NCBI RefSeq assembly: GCF_001422725.1
Contig: NZ_LMMA01000034.1
Location: 131,642-195,641 of the forward strand
Length of the DNA stretch: 64,000 nucleotides
Reading direction: 5' to 3'
DNA from: Flavobacterium sp. Leaf82
GTDB taxonomy: Bacteria; Bacteroidota; Bacteroidia; Flavobacteriales; Flavobacteriaceae
Under the pieces are notes generated by a model that was given only the letters and a program-made list of their open reading frames with translations, did not search any database and was not told where the DNA came from. The position numbers and the translations under genes are program-made. This document shows, piece after piece, positions 7,779 to 17,364 of this stretch (positions within the stretch are counted from its first letter, which is position 1; the number at the start of each line of letters is the position of its first letter).

Positions 7779-8750
7779 ATGAAAGCAGCAGTTATTTATA
7801 AAAGAGGCGAATTGCCAAAATACGCAGAATTTTCGGATCCAATTGTAAAAAACGAAAATGAAGTTTTAATCTCAGTTAAAGCCGTGTCGATTACGAATCT
7901 GGACAAAGGAATTGTAAGTGGAGATCATTATTCTGCAGAAAATGAAAACCAAAACGGAACTGTAATTGGCAGCGACGCCATAGGTTTATTAGAAAACGGA
8001 ACACGAGTTTATGCTCGCGGAATCAGTGGTACTATTGCCGAAAAAGCAATTGTAGAAAAAAGCAGAATGGTTCCTTTACCTGACGGAATTAGTGATGCCA
8101 TTGCCGCATCAATGCCAAATGCGGTTGCGGGTTCAGCAATGGCGTTACGTTTCAGGGCAAAAATACAACGGGGAGAAACAGTTTTAATTAACGGAGCTAC
8201 GGGTTTTACGGGGCAAATGGCAATTCAGATTGCTAAACATTACGGAGCAAAAAAAATAATTGTAACCGGAAGAAACGAAAAAACACTTCAAAGTCTTTTG
8301 AGATTGGGCGCAGATGAAATTATTTCCTTAAAACAAGATGATAAGGCAATTATTGCACAGCTTAAATCGATTCAGGAAAATACGCCAATCGATATTATTT
8401 TGGATTATTTGTGGGGACATTCGGCTGAATTAATTTTTTCGTTTTTAAAGGGAAAAGGAAATTTCACGCATCGTGTTAGATATGTTTCCATTGGTGCAAT
8501 GTCTGGTGATACAATACAATTATCAGCCGCAATTTTAAGAAGCGTAGATTTACAATTGTCAGGTTCCGGTTTAGGAAGCTGGACAAAAGACGAAGTAAAA
8601 TTGTTATTTACAGAGATTCTTCCGGAAATGTTTCTTTTAGCCGCCCAAAACAAATTGCAGGTAAATATTGAAACTATTGGTTTAGTTGATATCGAAAAAG
8701 CGTGGAATATTGAAGTTGCTGATGGTAAACGATTGGTGGTTATTGTTTAG
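7779..8750 (+). CDS. MDR-superfamily zinc-independent oxidoreductase (quinone oxidoreductase-like)
   Basis: A 323-aa medium-chain dehydrogenase/reductase. The N-terminal GroES-like domain (1-120) is followed by a Rossmann domain with NGATGFTGQMAIQIAKHYGA (about 138-157), the usual NADPH-binding AxGxxG variant, and GADEIISL. The structural-zinc cysteines are absent, which fits the quinone-oxidoreductase/enoyl-reductase branch. The substrate cannot be deduced. The preceding Crp/Fnr gene and the promoter palindrome suggest regulated expression. Confidence 0.85.
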   Translation: MKAAVIYKRGELPKYAEFSDPIVKNENEVLISVKAVSITNLDKGIVSGDHYSAENENQNGTVIGSDAIGLLENGTRVYARGISGTIAEKAIVEKSRMVPLPDGISDAIAASMPNAVAGSAMALRFRAKIQRGETVLINGATGFTGQMAIQIAKHYGAKKIIVTGRNEKTLQSLLRLGADEIISLKQDDKAIIAQLKSIQENTPIDIILDYLWGHSAELIFSFLKGKGNFTHRVRYVSIGAMSGDTIQLSAAILRSVDLQLSGSGLGSWTKDEVKLLFTEILPEMFLLAAQNKLQVNIETIGLVDIEKAWNIEVADGKRLVVIV

Positions 8751-9104
8751 GGTTTAAATTGAACGCGGATTAAACGGATTGCTAAAGCAAAACGCGGATA
8801 AAAACAGATTTTATATTTTTAGAAAAAACGACTGTAAAGTTTGTCATCTCGACGAAGGAGAGATCACACTAGTATTTCCGTTTACATATTCGCCAATCTT
8901 GTCATTTCGAGGAACGAGAAATCTTCACAAGAAACTCCGTAACGAGAATCTAATCTTTGTCGAGCTTCTTACGAAGATTTCTCCTTCGTCGAAATGACAA
9001 GAATGCGGACTCTGATTGCGGATTCTGATTGTGAAGTAGTGAATTAATCCAAGTTAATCAAGATTCATTTTTGTCTTTTAAATTCAAACAAAATCTATAA
9101 ATAA
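8751..9104. repeat. Gene-free stretch with compound REP-like palindromes
   Basis: A short frame in this stretch is not a gene. It begins with the flavobacterial filler words GCGGATTAAACGGATT. A half element lies at 8843-8872 (GTCATCTCGACGAAGGAG). A full inverted repeat follows at 8901-8998: GTCATTTCGAGGAACGAG with AAATCTTC, matched by GAAGATTTCTCCTTCGTCG with AAATGAC. The arms are about 26 bp and could form a strong cruciform or RNA hairpin. Confidence 0.75.
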
Positions 9105-9146
9105 AAAAAAGGTTTGATCAGAAATAAATTCCATCAAACCTTTTTC
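9105..9146 (-). terminator. Rho-independent terminator of the DUF885 gene
   Basis: Read on the minus strand, AAAAAGGTTTGAT and ATCAAACCTTTTT form a 13-bp stem around a ~14-nt loop, followed by a U run. It lies 20 bp after the stop codon of the minus-strand DUF885 gene. Confidence 0.85.
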
Positions 9147-9165
9147 TATAAAATAGTAATAAAAA

Positions 9166-10908
9166 CTACTCTTTCGATATCATCAATTCTTTGATGTATT
9201 TTACCGGAGCGCTTCCAAAACTTAAGAATTTTTCATGAAATTTCTTCAGGTTAAATTTATCTCCTTCTTTCTTTTTAAGTTCTTCTCTAAGGTTATAAAT
9301 TTCAGTATATCCTGTAAAGTAAGAACACAATTGAACCTGAGATAAAGTTACACGTTTCCATTTTCCGTCAGCTTCTGCTTGTTGTTGGAAAGCTTCTTTG
9401 GTTAATAAATCTATTGCAGCTTCTTTAGACATGTTTTTAGTATGAACACTAATGTCTAAAATAGTGTTACAAGTTGTTCTTAAATTCCATTTGTAGTACA
9501 TCAACCACATTTCATCAGAATTTTTATAACCACTTTCTAACATCATTTTTTCAGCATAAACAGCCCAGCCTTCAACCATTGCGCCATTTCCTAAAATAGA
9601 TTTAATGATACTTGGCGATTGATTACTGTAAACCAATTGTGTGTAATGTCCTGGAATTGCTTCGTGAATATTCAAAATCTGTAGAATATAATCGTTGTAT
9701 TCACGTAAATAACTTTCAGAGTTTTCAGCTGTCCAGCCCGTCATACTTCCTACATTATAGTATGTATTTGCATTTTTATCATAAGGTCCAGGCGCAGAAA
9801 TAGATGCTCCGGCAACTCCAGCCATATATGCAGGCTCTTTACGAACTACAAGTGGTTTTGATGGATCGATGTATAATAAATCCTTTGCTTTTACATACGC
9901 CGTTAATTCCGGAATTTGTTTTTCAATTTCAGATTGAAACTTTTCTGGTGTAGTATGCTGCAAAGAAATTTTATCAATAACTTGTTTGATTAAATCCAGT
10001 TTGTTTGTTGGTTTTGCTTCATTTCCTTTGTATTTAGCCCAAAGTTTATCAGCCAGAACAAACATTTTATCGTGTAAGTCTTTTTTGTGATCGTTTGCAA
10101 TTTTAAAGATTTCATCAGCAGAATAGCTTGACTCAATATCAAAATTGAATTTTTTAGCATATAATGCAGCGCCTAATCTAAAAGAACGTGGCGTTTTGTT
10201 TGGTAATTTTTTTAACCAATCCGCATAATCTGTAACTGCTTTTTTAGCAATTTTAGCTTTATCCTGAATTTCTTTTTTCTCTGCAGCGCTTAGTTTACTT
10301 TGTTGTAAAGCAGCATTCAAATCGGTGTCAAAAGCAGATGAACCACCAAGATTTTGTGCTATTGCAAGTTCAGTATGCTCAATAGTTGGGTTTTTGATGT
10401 TCTTTTTTGCAGCTTCGTAGTAAGCCGGAACATTATTCATTTTGATATTAAAAGCGCGTAAACGAACTTCTAAAGGAGCGTATTTTCCATTTAAAATCTC
10501 TGCAAATGATCCGCATACATTGTATTCAGACGGATTCCATTCAGAAGATTTTAATTCTTTTATACTAAAAATAGTAGCTTCAAGCTGATTTTTAATCATT
10601 TGAAAATCTGTCTTATTGTTATCAGACAAATTTTCAATGTCGTATTGTTTTAAAGAATCTAATTGTGCATTTACGAATTCAAGTTGTAGTTTATCTCCAT
10701 TAGCATCCGGAATAGACAATATGCTGTCGTATTTGTGGTAGCCAACGCCAGAAGCCCAACCTGGATTAATTTTCCATAAAGAAGTTACATAACCATCTTT
10801 ATACTTGTCAAATTTTCCGTCTAATGCTTTATCATCGTTAGACTTAGTACTTTTGTTGCAGGAAAAAAATAGTGTAATTGCAAAAACAGAAGCAAATAGT
10901 TTTTTCAT
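9166..10908 (-). CDS. DUF885 family lipoprotein, putative metallopeptidase
   Basis: A 580-aa protein with a lipoprotein signal (MKKLFASVFAITLFFSC, Cys17). The body matches the DUF885 family of helical proteins related to zinc carboxypeptidases. The key motif HEAIPGH is at 415-421, followed by GWAVYAEKMMLE, which gives the usual second metal-ligand region. The protein is probably envelope-anchored. Peptidase activity is inferred from the motif only. It is a single transcription unit with its own terminator, convergent with nothing upstream. Confidence 0.9.
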   Translation of the reverse strand: MKKLFASVFAITLFFSCNKSTKSNDDKALDGKFDKYKDGYVTSLWKINPGWASGVGYHKYDSILSIPDANGDKLQLEFVNAQLDSLKQYDIENLSDNNKTDFQMIKNQLEATIFSIKELKSSEWNPSEYNVCGSFAEILNGKYAPLEVRLRAFNIKMNNVPAYYEAAKKNIKNPTIEHTELAIAQNLGGSSAFDTDLNAALQQSKLSAAEKKEIQDKAKIAKKAVTDYADWLKKLPNKTPRSFRLGAALYAKKFNFDIESSYSADEIFKIANDHKKDLHDKMFVLADKLWAKYKGNEAKPTNKLDLIKQVIDKISLQHTTPEKFQSEIEKQIPELTAYVKAKDLLYIDPSKPLVVRKEPAYMAGVAGASISAPGPYDKNANTYYNVGSMTGWTAENSESYLREYNDYILQILNIHEAIPGHYTQLVYSNQSPSIIKSILGNGAMVEGWAVYAEKMMLESGYKNSDEMWLMYYKWNLRTTCNTILDISVHTKNMSKEAAIDLLTKEAFQQQAEADGKWKRVTLSQVQLCSYFTGYTEIYNLREELKKKEGDKFNLKKFHEKFLSFGSAPVKYIKELMISKE

Positions 10909-10976
10909 AAGTTAATTTTTTTATGGTTTAAAGATAAAAAAAATGTTCTTTATGCAAAACTATTTGCTATTTGTAA

Positions 10977-12953
10977 TTAATATTTCAATAATTCTGATAA
11001 AACTTCTTCAAAACGGTTTTTTGGTAAAAACTGATCTTCTAAGGCTTTAGTAAACGGAATTGGAGAATCTAAACTGGCGACTCTTTTTACCGGAGCATCC
11101 AGATACTCAAAACATTCCTCCATAATTAAAGCCGAAATATCGCTTGCGATTCCACCAAACAAAGTGTCTTCCTGATAAATAATTACTTTTCCGGTCTTTT
11201 TTACAGATGTAAAAATAGTTTCAGTATCTAAAGGCTGTAAAGTTCTAAGGTCAATTAAATCAGCTTCGATTTCAGGATTTTTAGATAAAGTATCCAAAGC
11301 CCAATGTACTGTAGCACCAAAAGCAATAATAGTAACTGAATTTCCTTCTTTTAGCAAAGCAGCTTTTCCTAGTGGAATCGTGTAATAATCAACTGGAACA
11401 TCCTGATAAACGCTGCGATACAATTGTTTATGTTCAAAAAACAAAACCGGATTTGGATCATTTATAGAGGTATTCAATAAACCTTTTGCATCATAAGGAA
11501 AAGCCGGATAAACGACTTTTAATCCCGGAGTTTTTGTAAACCACGCCTCGTTTGTTTGTGAGTGAAACGGTCCTGCCTGAGTTCCGCCGCCACAAGGCAT
11601 ACGTACAACAACATCAGCTTTTTCGCCCCATCGGTAATGCGATTTTGCCAGTAAATTGACAATTGGGTTAAAACCTGTCGAAACAAAATCAGCAAATTGC
11701 ATTTCAACAATTGCTTTATAACCATTTATAGACAATCCCATTGCGGTAGAAACCACCGCGCTTTCGCAAATTGGCGTATTGCGTATGCGGTCTTTCCCGA
11801 ATAAGTCTACAAAACCGTCTGTAATTTTAAAAGCGCCGCCATATTCTGCAATATCCTGCCCCATAATAATGAGGTTTCCGTGGCGTTTCATAGATTGCTC
11901 CAAACTATATCTTATTGCATCTATAAAACGTATGTTTTTTATTTCTTCAGATGGATTAACTTCTTCATATTGATAAGGTTTGTAAACATCATCTAATTCG
12001 CCACTGTAAGTTGGTACGATTTCAGGTTCTGCATTTGCAATGGCTAAATTTTCGTCGATTTCCTGTTTGATTTCGCTGTGTAATTGCCCATCAAATTCTG
12101 CTGTAAGAATACCATTTTCGGTTAAGTATTTTCTATAATTCGCAACCGGATCTTTGGCAGCCCATTCGTCCATTAATTCCTGCGGTACATATTTGGTTCC
12201 GCTTGCCTCTTCGTGACCACGCATTCTAAAAGTTTTAAACTCTAATAAAACAGGATGCGGATCTTTTTGCATGTCCTCTTTTAACTGTGTTATTTTATTG
12301 AAGACTTCTACAATGTTATTTCCGTCAATAATATAGCTTTCAATTCCGTATCCAATACCTTTATCTGCGAGGTTTTCGCATACATATTGTTCGTTTGTAG
12401 GAGTCGAAAGTCCGTATCCATTATTTTCGATAATAAACATTACGGGTAATTTCCAGACCGCCGCAATATTCAGGGCTTCATGAAAATCTCCTTCGCTTGT
12501 TGCGCCTTCTCCTGTAAATACAGCGGTTACTTTTTTATTTTTTTGAAGTTTATCTGCCAGGGCAATTCCGTCAGCAATCCCCAATTGAGGACCTAAATGC
12601 GAAATCATACCTATAATATTATAGTCTTGCGTTCCAAAATGAAAACTTCTGTCCCTTCCTTTTGTAAAACCATTCGCTTTTCCCTGCCATTGCGAAAAAA
12701 GTCGGTACAAAGGAATATTTCTGGTCGTAAAAACACCCAGATTCCTGTGCATTGGCAATACATATTCTGATTCGTCTAATGCAGCTGTAACTCCTACTGC
12801 AATCGCTTCCTGCCCTATTCCTGAAAACCATTTCGAAACTTTTCCCTGTCGGATTAAGATCAGCATCTTTTCTTCGATTAAACGGGGTTTTAGAATTTTT
12901 TTATAAAGGTCAAGTAATTGATTGTCTGTAAGGTTTTGTCTGTAAAAGATCAT
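10977..12953 (-). CDS. Thiamine-dependent 2-oxoacid dehydrogenase E1, fused alpha and beta subunits
   Basis: A 658-aa fusion. Residues 1 to about 330 are the E1 alpha domain with the thiamine-diphosphate motif GEG (148-150) to NN (177-178), and FRMRGHEE as the phosphorylation-loop region. Residues 345-658 are the E1 beta (transketolase pyrimidine-binding) domain: RFIDAIRYSLEQSM, GQDIAEYGGAFK, then the C-terminal DLRTLQPLD. It decarboxylates a 2-oxoacid and passes the acyl group to a lipoyl E2. The branched-chain substrate class is most likely, but pyruvate is not excluded. No E2 or E3 gene is nearby. Confidence 0.92.
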   Translation of the reverse strand: MIFYRQNLTDNQLLDLYKKILKPRLIEEKMLILIRQGKVSKWFSGIGQEAIAVGVTAALDESEYVLPMHRNLGVFTTRNIPLYRLFSQWQGKANGFTKGRDRSFHFGTQDYNIIGMISHLGPQLGIADGIALADKLQKNKKVTAVFTGEGATSEGDFHEALNIAAVWKLPVMFIIENNGYGLSTPTNEQYVCENLADKGIGYGIESYIIDGNNIVEVFNKITQLKEDMQKDPHPVLLEFKTFRMRGHEEASGTKYVPQELMDEWAAKDPVANYRKYLTENGILTAEFDGQLHSEIKQEIDENLAIANAEPEIVPTYSGELDDVYKPYQYEEVNPSEEIKNIRFIDAIRYSLEQSMKRHGNLIIMGQDIAEYGGAFKITDGFVDLFGKDRIRNTPICESAVVSTAMGLSINGYKAIVEMQFADFVSTGFNPIVNLLAKSHYRWGEKADVVVRMPCGGGTQAGPFHSQTNEAWFTKTPGLKVVYPAFPYDAKGLLNTSINDPNPVLFFEHKQLYRSVYQDVPVDYYTIPLGKAALLKEGNSVTIIAFGATVHWALDTLSKNPEIEADLIDLRTLQPLDTETIFTSVKKTGKVIIYQEDTLFGGIASDISALIMEECFEYLDAPVKRVASLDSPIPFTKALEDQFLPKNRFEEVLSELLKY

Positions 12954-13324
12954 TAGGTTGTTTTTTAGTATTCAAATATATAAAAATATAACAATTTTAA
13001 CATTATTTGTTAAATAATTTAAAATCTGGAATCATTTGTTTTAATAAAAATAAAAAAATAATTGGATGATTTTTATTTTTAAAAAAGACAGCACAAATAT
13101 AATATGATATTCCTCTGTTAAATTAAAATTTATGTTATTTTAGCTACAAAGCAATAATGAATGATTTTTTGAATATTCAAAAATTAAAGCAATCTTTTTG
13201 GGTTAAAAATTGCATTTAAAATTAAATTTTATGGTAAAATTTAAAATTCAAATCTAAAATATTCTATACCTTTGTTATTGTAAGGATTAATATCCTTAGT
13301 TCTTTTTAATAAAAAATGTAAAGT
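12954..13324. other. 371-bp AT-rich divergent intergenic region
   Basis: Lies between the divergent E1 fusion and oxygenase genes and therefore contains both promoters. TACCTTTG at 13267-13274 fits the -7 consensus for the + strand gene, whose leader would be about 45 nt. No -33 box at the expected spacing, no hairpin and no coding stretch is apparent. Confidence 0.5.
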
Positions 13325-14275
13325 ATGCAAAACATTCCTAGTGTAGACTTACGTGATTTCCTTTCGGACAACCCGGAACGTAAACAAAAATTTGTAAATG
13401 AAATCGGCAGTGCATTTGAAAACATTGGCTTCGTAGCCTTAAAAGGTCACTTTTTAGACGACCAGTTAGTAGACGAACTTTATGGCGAAATTAGAAAATT
13501 TTTCGCCTTGCCAGTAGAGACGAAACATAGTTATGAAATTCCCGGAATTGGTGGTCAAAGAGGGTATGTTTCTTTTGGAAAAGAACATGCTAAAGGTCGT
13601 AAAGAAGGGGATTTGAAAGAGTTTTGGCATTTTGGCCAATATGTTGACAAAGATTCTAAATATGCTTCTGAATATCCTGACAATGTTGAAGTTAAAGAAT
13701 TACCTCGTTTTAATGTTGTAGGTAAAGAAGCCTATCAAATGCTTGAAAAAACAGGGGTTTATGTGTTAAGAGCTTTGGCTTTGCATTTAGGCCTGGATGA
13801 GTTTTATTTTGATCAATATGCAAAAGAAGGAAACTCTATTTTGAGACCAATTCATTATCCGCCAATTACTTCTGAGCCAGAAAATGCGATTCGTGCAGCG
13901 GCTCACGGAGATATTAACCTGATTACCCTTTTAATGGGTGCGCAAGGTAAAGGATTACAGGTTCAAAACCATGATGGAGAATGGATTGATGCTATCGCAG
14001 AAGATGATCAATTGGTTATTAATGTGGGAGATATGTTGTCAAGACATACCAACAACAAACTAAAATCAACGATTCATCAAGTAGTAAATCCGCCAAGAGA
14101 ATTATGGGGAACTTCACGCTATTCGATTCCGTTTTTTATGCATCCTGTCAGCGATATGCGTCTGGATTGTTTAGAAAACTGTATTGATGCTGAGAATCCT
14201 AAAAAATTCGAAGATATTACTGCGGGAGACTATTTATACGAACGTTTAGTAGATTTGGGATTAATAAAAAAATAA
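13325..14275 (+). CDS. 2-oxoglutarate/Fe(II)-dependent oxygenase, isopenicillin N synthase family
   Basis: A 316-aa non-heme iron enzyme. It has the N-terminal DIOX_N region (SVDLRDFLS, AFENIGFVALKGH) and the catalytic jelly roll with the facial triad His194-x-Asp196 and His251, and the co-substrate motif Arg265-x-Ser267 (RYS). Members oxidise varied small molecules. The substrate here is unknown. The gene stands alone, with a TAnnTTTG box upstream and a stem-loop after the stop (14296-14341). Confidence 0.92.
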   Translation: MQNIPSVDLRDFLSDNPERKQKFVNEIGSAFENIGFVALKGHFLDDQLVDELYGEIRKFFALPVETKHSYEIPGIGGQRGYVSFGKEHAKGRKEGDLKEFWHFGQYVDKDSKYASEYPDNVEVKELPRFNVVGKEAYQMLEKTGVYVLRALALHLGLDEFYFDQYAKEGNSILRPIHYPPITSEPENAIRAAAHGDINLITLLMGAQGKGLQVQNHDGEWIDAIAEDDQLVINVGDMLSRHTNNKLKSTIHQVVNPPRELWGTSRYSIPFFMHPVSDMRLDCLENCIDAENPKKFEDITAGDYLYERLVDLGLIKK

Positions 14276-14295
14276 CACCAAATTAAATTCCAATA

Positions 14296-14341
14296 TTAAA
14301 ATTCCAAATTCCAACTATCAATTGGGATTTGGAATTTAATT
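14296..14341 (+). terminator. Stem-loop of AAATTCCAA words after the oxygenase gene
   Basis: AAATTCCAAATTCCA and the downstream TTTGGAATTTAATTTTT can pair around an interrupting ACTATCAATTGGGA, followed by a T-rich run. It is plausibly a terminator but is also a flavobacterial repeat word, so the confidence is moderate. Confidence 0.5.
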
Positions 14342-14388
14342 TTTAAAAACCATAACTATTGAAATTTATTTTTTAGCCTAAAAAAATT

Positions 14389-14721
14389 ATGGACTTACAA
14401 GATCAATTAAAAAATTTATTTCCGGATCATATAGAATCGAATGAACCTGAGGAAGTTCAGGAAAATGATCATGTGCTTTACATTCAGAAAGAGCCTATGA
14501 TTTGTAAATTCGAAAAGCGAAAAGGAAAAGCCACAACCATTATCGAAGGTTACGAAGGATCTGACGAAGATTTTAAAATTCTTGCGAAAGAAATTAAAAC
14601 CAAACTTAGTGTTGGCGGAACTTTTAAAGACGCTTCGATTATTATTCAGGGCGATTATCGCGATAAAATCATGGAAATCCTGAATGCAAAAGGATTTAAA
14701 ACAAAACGTGTGGGAGGATAA
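14389..14721 (+). CDS. SUI1/eIF1-like translation initiation factor (YciH family)
   Basis: A 110-aa protein whose C-terminal two-thirds match the SUI1/YciH fold: EKRKGKATTIIEGYEGSD, then LAKEIKTKLSVGGTFKD and IIQGDYRDKIMEILNAKGF. Bacterial members resemble eukaryotic eIF1 and bind near the ribosomal decoding site. Their role in bacteria is accessory and poorly defined. The N-terminal ~35 residues are acidic. It is a single gene. Confidence 0.9.
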   Translation: MDLQDQLKNLFPDHIESNEPEEVQENDHVLYIQKEPMICKFEKRKGKATTIIEGYEGSDEDFKILAKEIKTKLSVGGTFKDASIIIQGDYRDKIMEILNAKGFKTKRVGG

Positions 14722-14985
14722 TAATTTTAGATTTCTGATTTTAGATTTTAGATTGAATAACGATAAAAAAAATTAACCGAAAAGAACGCAAAGCTTTGGC
14801 TTTAAATATTTTATTTTCATGATTTTGAAATTTTAAAAAAAAGTTTAAAAAAAAATATTAATAATAATAATCTGTGACAATCAGTTCAATCCGTTAAATC
14901 TGCGGGCATAAAAAGTAGCATTTTTATGCATCGCTACAGAAAACCTTAGAACCTTTGCAGCTCAGAACCTTAGTACCTTAAAAAA
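14722..14985. other. Gene-free stretch of filler words
   Basis: Contains flavobacterial intergenic words: TTTTAGATTTTAGATT, then AACCGAAAAGAACGCAAAGC, a T/A-rich run, and CTTAGAACCTTTGCAGC next to CTTAGTACCTTAAAAAA just before the phosphorylase start. No gene, RNA or strong hairpin is visible. Confidence 0.5.
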
Positions 14986-15855
14986 ATGATACAAAACTCA
15001 GAATTAATACTTAATCCGGACGGAAGTGTTTACCACTTAAACCTTCGTCCTGAACATATTGCTCACGATATAATTTTTGTTGGAGATCAAAACAGAGTCG
15101 AAAAAATTACACAGTTTTTTGATTCGATTGAATATTCTACACAAAAAAGAGAATTTAAAACACAAACCGGAATTTATAAAGGAAAAAGAATATCTGTAAT
15201 GTCAACCGGAATTGGTCCTGACAATATTGATATTGTTATAAATGAATTAGACGCTCTTGTAAACATTGATTTAGAAACACGCCAGCCAAAAGAAGAATTA
15301 ACGTCTTTGAATATTATCAGGATTGGAACTTCCGGATCTTTACATGCTGATATTCCTGTGGATAGTTTTGTAATGTCTAAATTTGGTTTAGGATTAGATA
15401 ATATGCTCCGCTCCTATTTAATCGATAAAGTATCGAATGCAGCAATTGAAGATGCTTTTATTGCGCACACGAATTGGGATATCAGAAAAGGAAAACCTTA
15501 TGCAATTGCATGTTCTGAGAAATTAGAAAAAATTATCGAGTCAGATAAAATGTTTAAAGGTATTACTGCTACAGCAGGAGGTTTTTACGGGCCACAAGGA
15601 CGTGTTTTGCGTTTAAATATTCAGGATGAAGAATTAAACAGTAAAATGGATAATTTTACTTTTAATGACGAAAAAATCACTAATTTAGAAATGGAAACGG
15701 CTGCTATTTATGGATTATCGGCGCTTTTAGGACATAACGCTTTGTCATTGAACGCTATAATTGCAAATCGTGCATCAGGAACTTTTAGTGAAGATCCTTA
15801 TAAAGCAGTTGATGAGTTGATTGCATATACTTTGAATAAATTGGCGGAGAAGTAA
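14986..15855 (+). CDS. Nucleoside phosphorylase, uridine phosphorylase-like
   Basis: A 289-aa member of the PNP/UDP phosphorylase superfamily. Seen are VGDQNRVEKIT (phosphate loop region, about 32-43), MSTGIGPDNIDIVINEL, RIGTSGSLHADIP and the signature NLEMETAAIYGLSALLGH (about 226-243), which binds the ribose. It splits a nucleoside with phosphate into a base and ribose-1-phosphate in salvage. Uridine is the likeliest substrate from the overall layout, though this is not proven by the sequence. Confidence 0.88.
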   Translation: MIQNSELILNPDGSVYHLNLRPEHIAHDIIFVGDQNRVEKITQFFDSIEYSTQKREFKTQTGIYKGKRISVMSTGIGPDNIDIVINELDALVNIDLETRQPKEELTSLNIIRIGTSGSLHADIPVDSFVMSKFGLGLDNMLRSYLIDKVSNAAIEDAFIAHTNWDIRKGKPYAIACSEKLEKIIESDKMFKGITATAGGFYGPQGRVLRLNIQDEELNSKMDNFTFNDEKITNLEMETAAIYGLSALLGHNALSLNAIIANRASGTFSEDPYKAVDELIAYTLNKLAEK

Positions 15856-15945
15856 ATTAGATAATTAGTCAGTTTGAAAATTAGATAATTAGCAAAAATA
15901 ATTAGAGAATTAGTCAATTTGAAAATTAGATAATTAAAGAGATTG
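15856..15945 (+). repeat. Degenerate tandem repeat of GAAAATTAGATAATTA
   Basis: About two copies of a ~45-bp unit: TTAGTCAGTTTGAAAATTAG then ATAATTAGC, and TTAGTCAATTTGAAAATTAG then ATAATTAAAG. It fills the gap between the phosphorylase and DUF4265 genes and holds no gene. Confidence 0.65.
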
Positions 15946-15973
15946 CGCTTAAAAAATATTACACAATTATAAA

Positions 15974-16447
15974 ATGGCAGAAACGCATAAAAAAATATTA
16001 TTTAAATATTATAGTACTTATTTAGAAGAAGTGGTTTCAGAAACCATGTGGGCAGAAATCATTGATGCAGAGAAAGGATATTTTAAATTAGATAATATTC
16101 CGTTTTTTGGACCTTTGATTGCAACTGATGATATTTTCAGGGCTGAATACGATGAAGATGAAAAGACTTTTATTCACAGAGAAACCATAGAAAGTTCGGG
16201 AAATTCTATCGTTCAGGTTTTAATTCTGCAGGAAGGATTTGATAAGGAAATAATAAGAGAAAAATTAAAATCGATTAATTGTGTTTCAGAAGCTTTAAAC
16301 GATACTTTTCTGGCGGTAGAGATTATAAAAAGCGTTGACTATTCTATTGTAAAAAGTCTTTTAGACGAATACGAATCCCTTGCGGTAATAGAATATGCAG
16401 AACCTTGTATTTCTGAAAAACACAGAACTGATTTATTAAAAAACTAA
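15974..16447 (+). CDS. DUF4265 family protein
   Basis: A 157-aa soluble protein with the pattern of the DUF4265 family: ETMWAEIIDAEKGYFKLDNIP, then PFFGPLIATDDIFRAEYDED. The function is unknown in the family. No signal peptide or membrane helix. It lies 47 bp upstream of the substrate-binding-like protein and may be read with it. Confidence 0.8.
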   Translation: MAETHKKILFKYYSTYLEEVVSETMWAEIIDAEKGYFKLDNIPFFGPLIATDDIFRAEYDEDEKTFIHRETIESSGNSIVQVLILQEGFDKEIIREKLKSINCVSEALNDTFLAVEIIKSVDYSIVKSLLDEYESLAVIEYAEPCISEKHRTDLLKN

Positions 16448-16494
16448 ACAAACAAACTTAGAATACGCTTACCAAACTTAAACTTAACTTAAAA

Positions 16495-17346
16495 ATGAAA
16501 ACTGTAAAAATTGTAGGTGTTCCTGAACACTTCAATTTGCCATGGCATTTATGCATCGAAAATGGCGAATTTGAAGCTGAAAGCATTGATTTGCAATGGA
16601 ACAATATTCCTGAAGGTACCGGCAAAATGTGTCAGATGCTCCGTGATGGTGAAGCTGATATTGCTGTTATTTTGACAGAAGGAATTATAAAAGATATTGT
16701 TGCCGGTAACCCCAGTAAAATTGTTCAGATTTATGTTCAGTCGCCTTTGATCTGGGGAATTCATGTTGCTGCAAAATCAGATTTTCAAACTGTAAAAGAT
16801 CTAAAGGATAAAAAAGTAGCTATTTCCAGATTAGGTTCAGGATCGCAATTAATGGCTTATGTAAATGCATATGAAAACGGTTGGGAAACTGATAATTTGC
16901 AATTTGAGATTATTAATACGATCGACGGCGCTGTTGAAGCTTTGACAAAAGGAACTGCTGATTATTTTATGTGGGAACGTTTTATGACAAAACCACTTGT
17001 AGATCAGGGGATTTTTAGACGCGTTGGCGACTGCCCTACTCCATGGCCTTCCTTTGTTATTACGGTTCGTGACGAATTCCTGAAAAAGAACCCTAAAACA
17101 GTCGAAAAAATACTCGAAATTATAAACAAAACAACTCAGGATTTTACTCAAATCCCTAATATAGACAAAACATTATCAGAATTATTCAATCAAAAAATCG
17201 AAGATATTCAGGAATGGTTAAAACTTACGCAATGGTCTCAAAAGAATTTGAGTGAAAAAGCATTTATTAAAATTCAAAATCAGTTATTTGATCTGGGAAT
17301 TATTGATAAAAAAAGTACTTTTGTTGAAACTGTAAAAGCGCTGTAA
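16495..17346 (+). CDS. NMT1/THI5-like solute-binding-fold protein without signal peptide
   Basis: A 283-aa type II periplasmic-binding fold protein (KIVGVPEHFNLPWHLCIENG; LRDGEADIAVILTEGIIKDI; LKDKKVAISRLGSGSQLMAY; WERFMTKPLVDQG). Relatives bind aromatic or sulfonate compounds, or act in thiamine pyrimidine metabolism. Here the first residues (MKTVKIVGVPE) are not a signal peptide and no ABC permease is nearby. The protein is therefore probably cytoplasmic and not part of a classical importer. Its ligand is unknown. Confidence 0.82.
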   Translation: MKTVKIVGVPEHFNLPWHLCIENGEFEAESIDLQWNNIPEGTGKMCQMLRDGEADIAVILTEGIIKDIVAGNPSKIVQIYVQSPLIWGIHVAAKSDFQTVKDLKDKKVAISRLGSGSQLMAYVNAYENGWETDNLQFEIINTIDGAVEALTKGTADYFMWERFMTKPLVDQGIFRRVGDCPTPWPSFVITVRDEFLKKNPKTVEKILEIINKTTQDFTQIPNIDKTLSELFNQKIEDIQEWLKLTQWSQKNLSEKAFIKIQNQLFDLGIIDKKSTFVETVKAL

Positions 17347-17364
17347 ATACTGCTTTTGATTCTT

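Noticed and set aside
8779..8997. A 72-codon + strand frame
   Set aside because: It consists of the REP-like palindromes and has no protein-like features.
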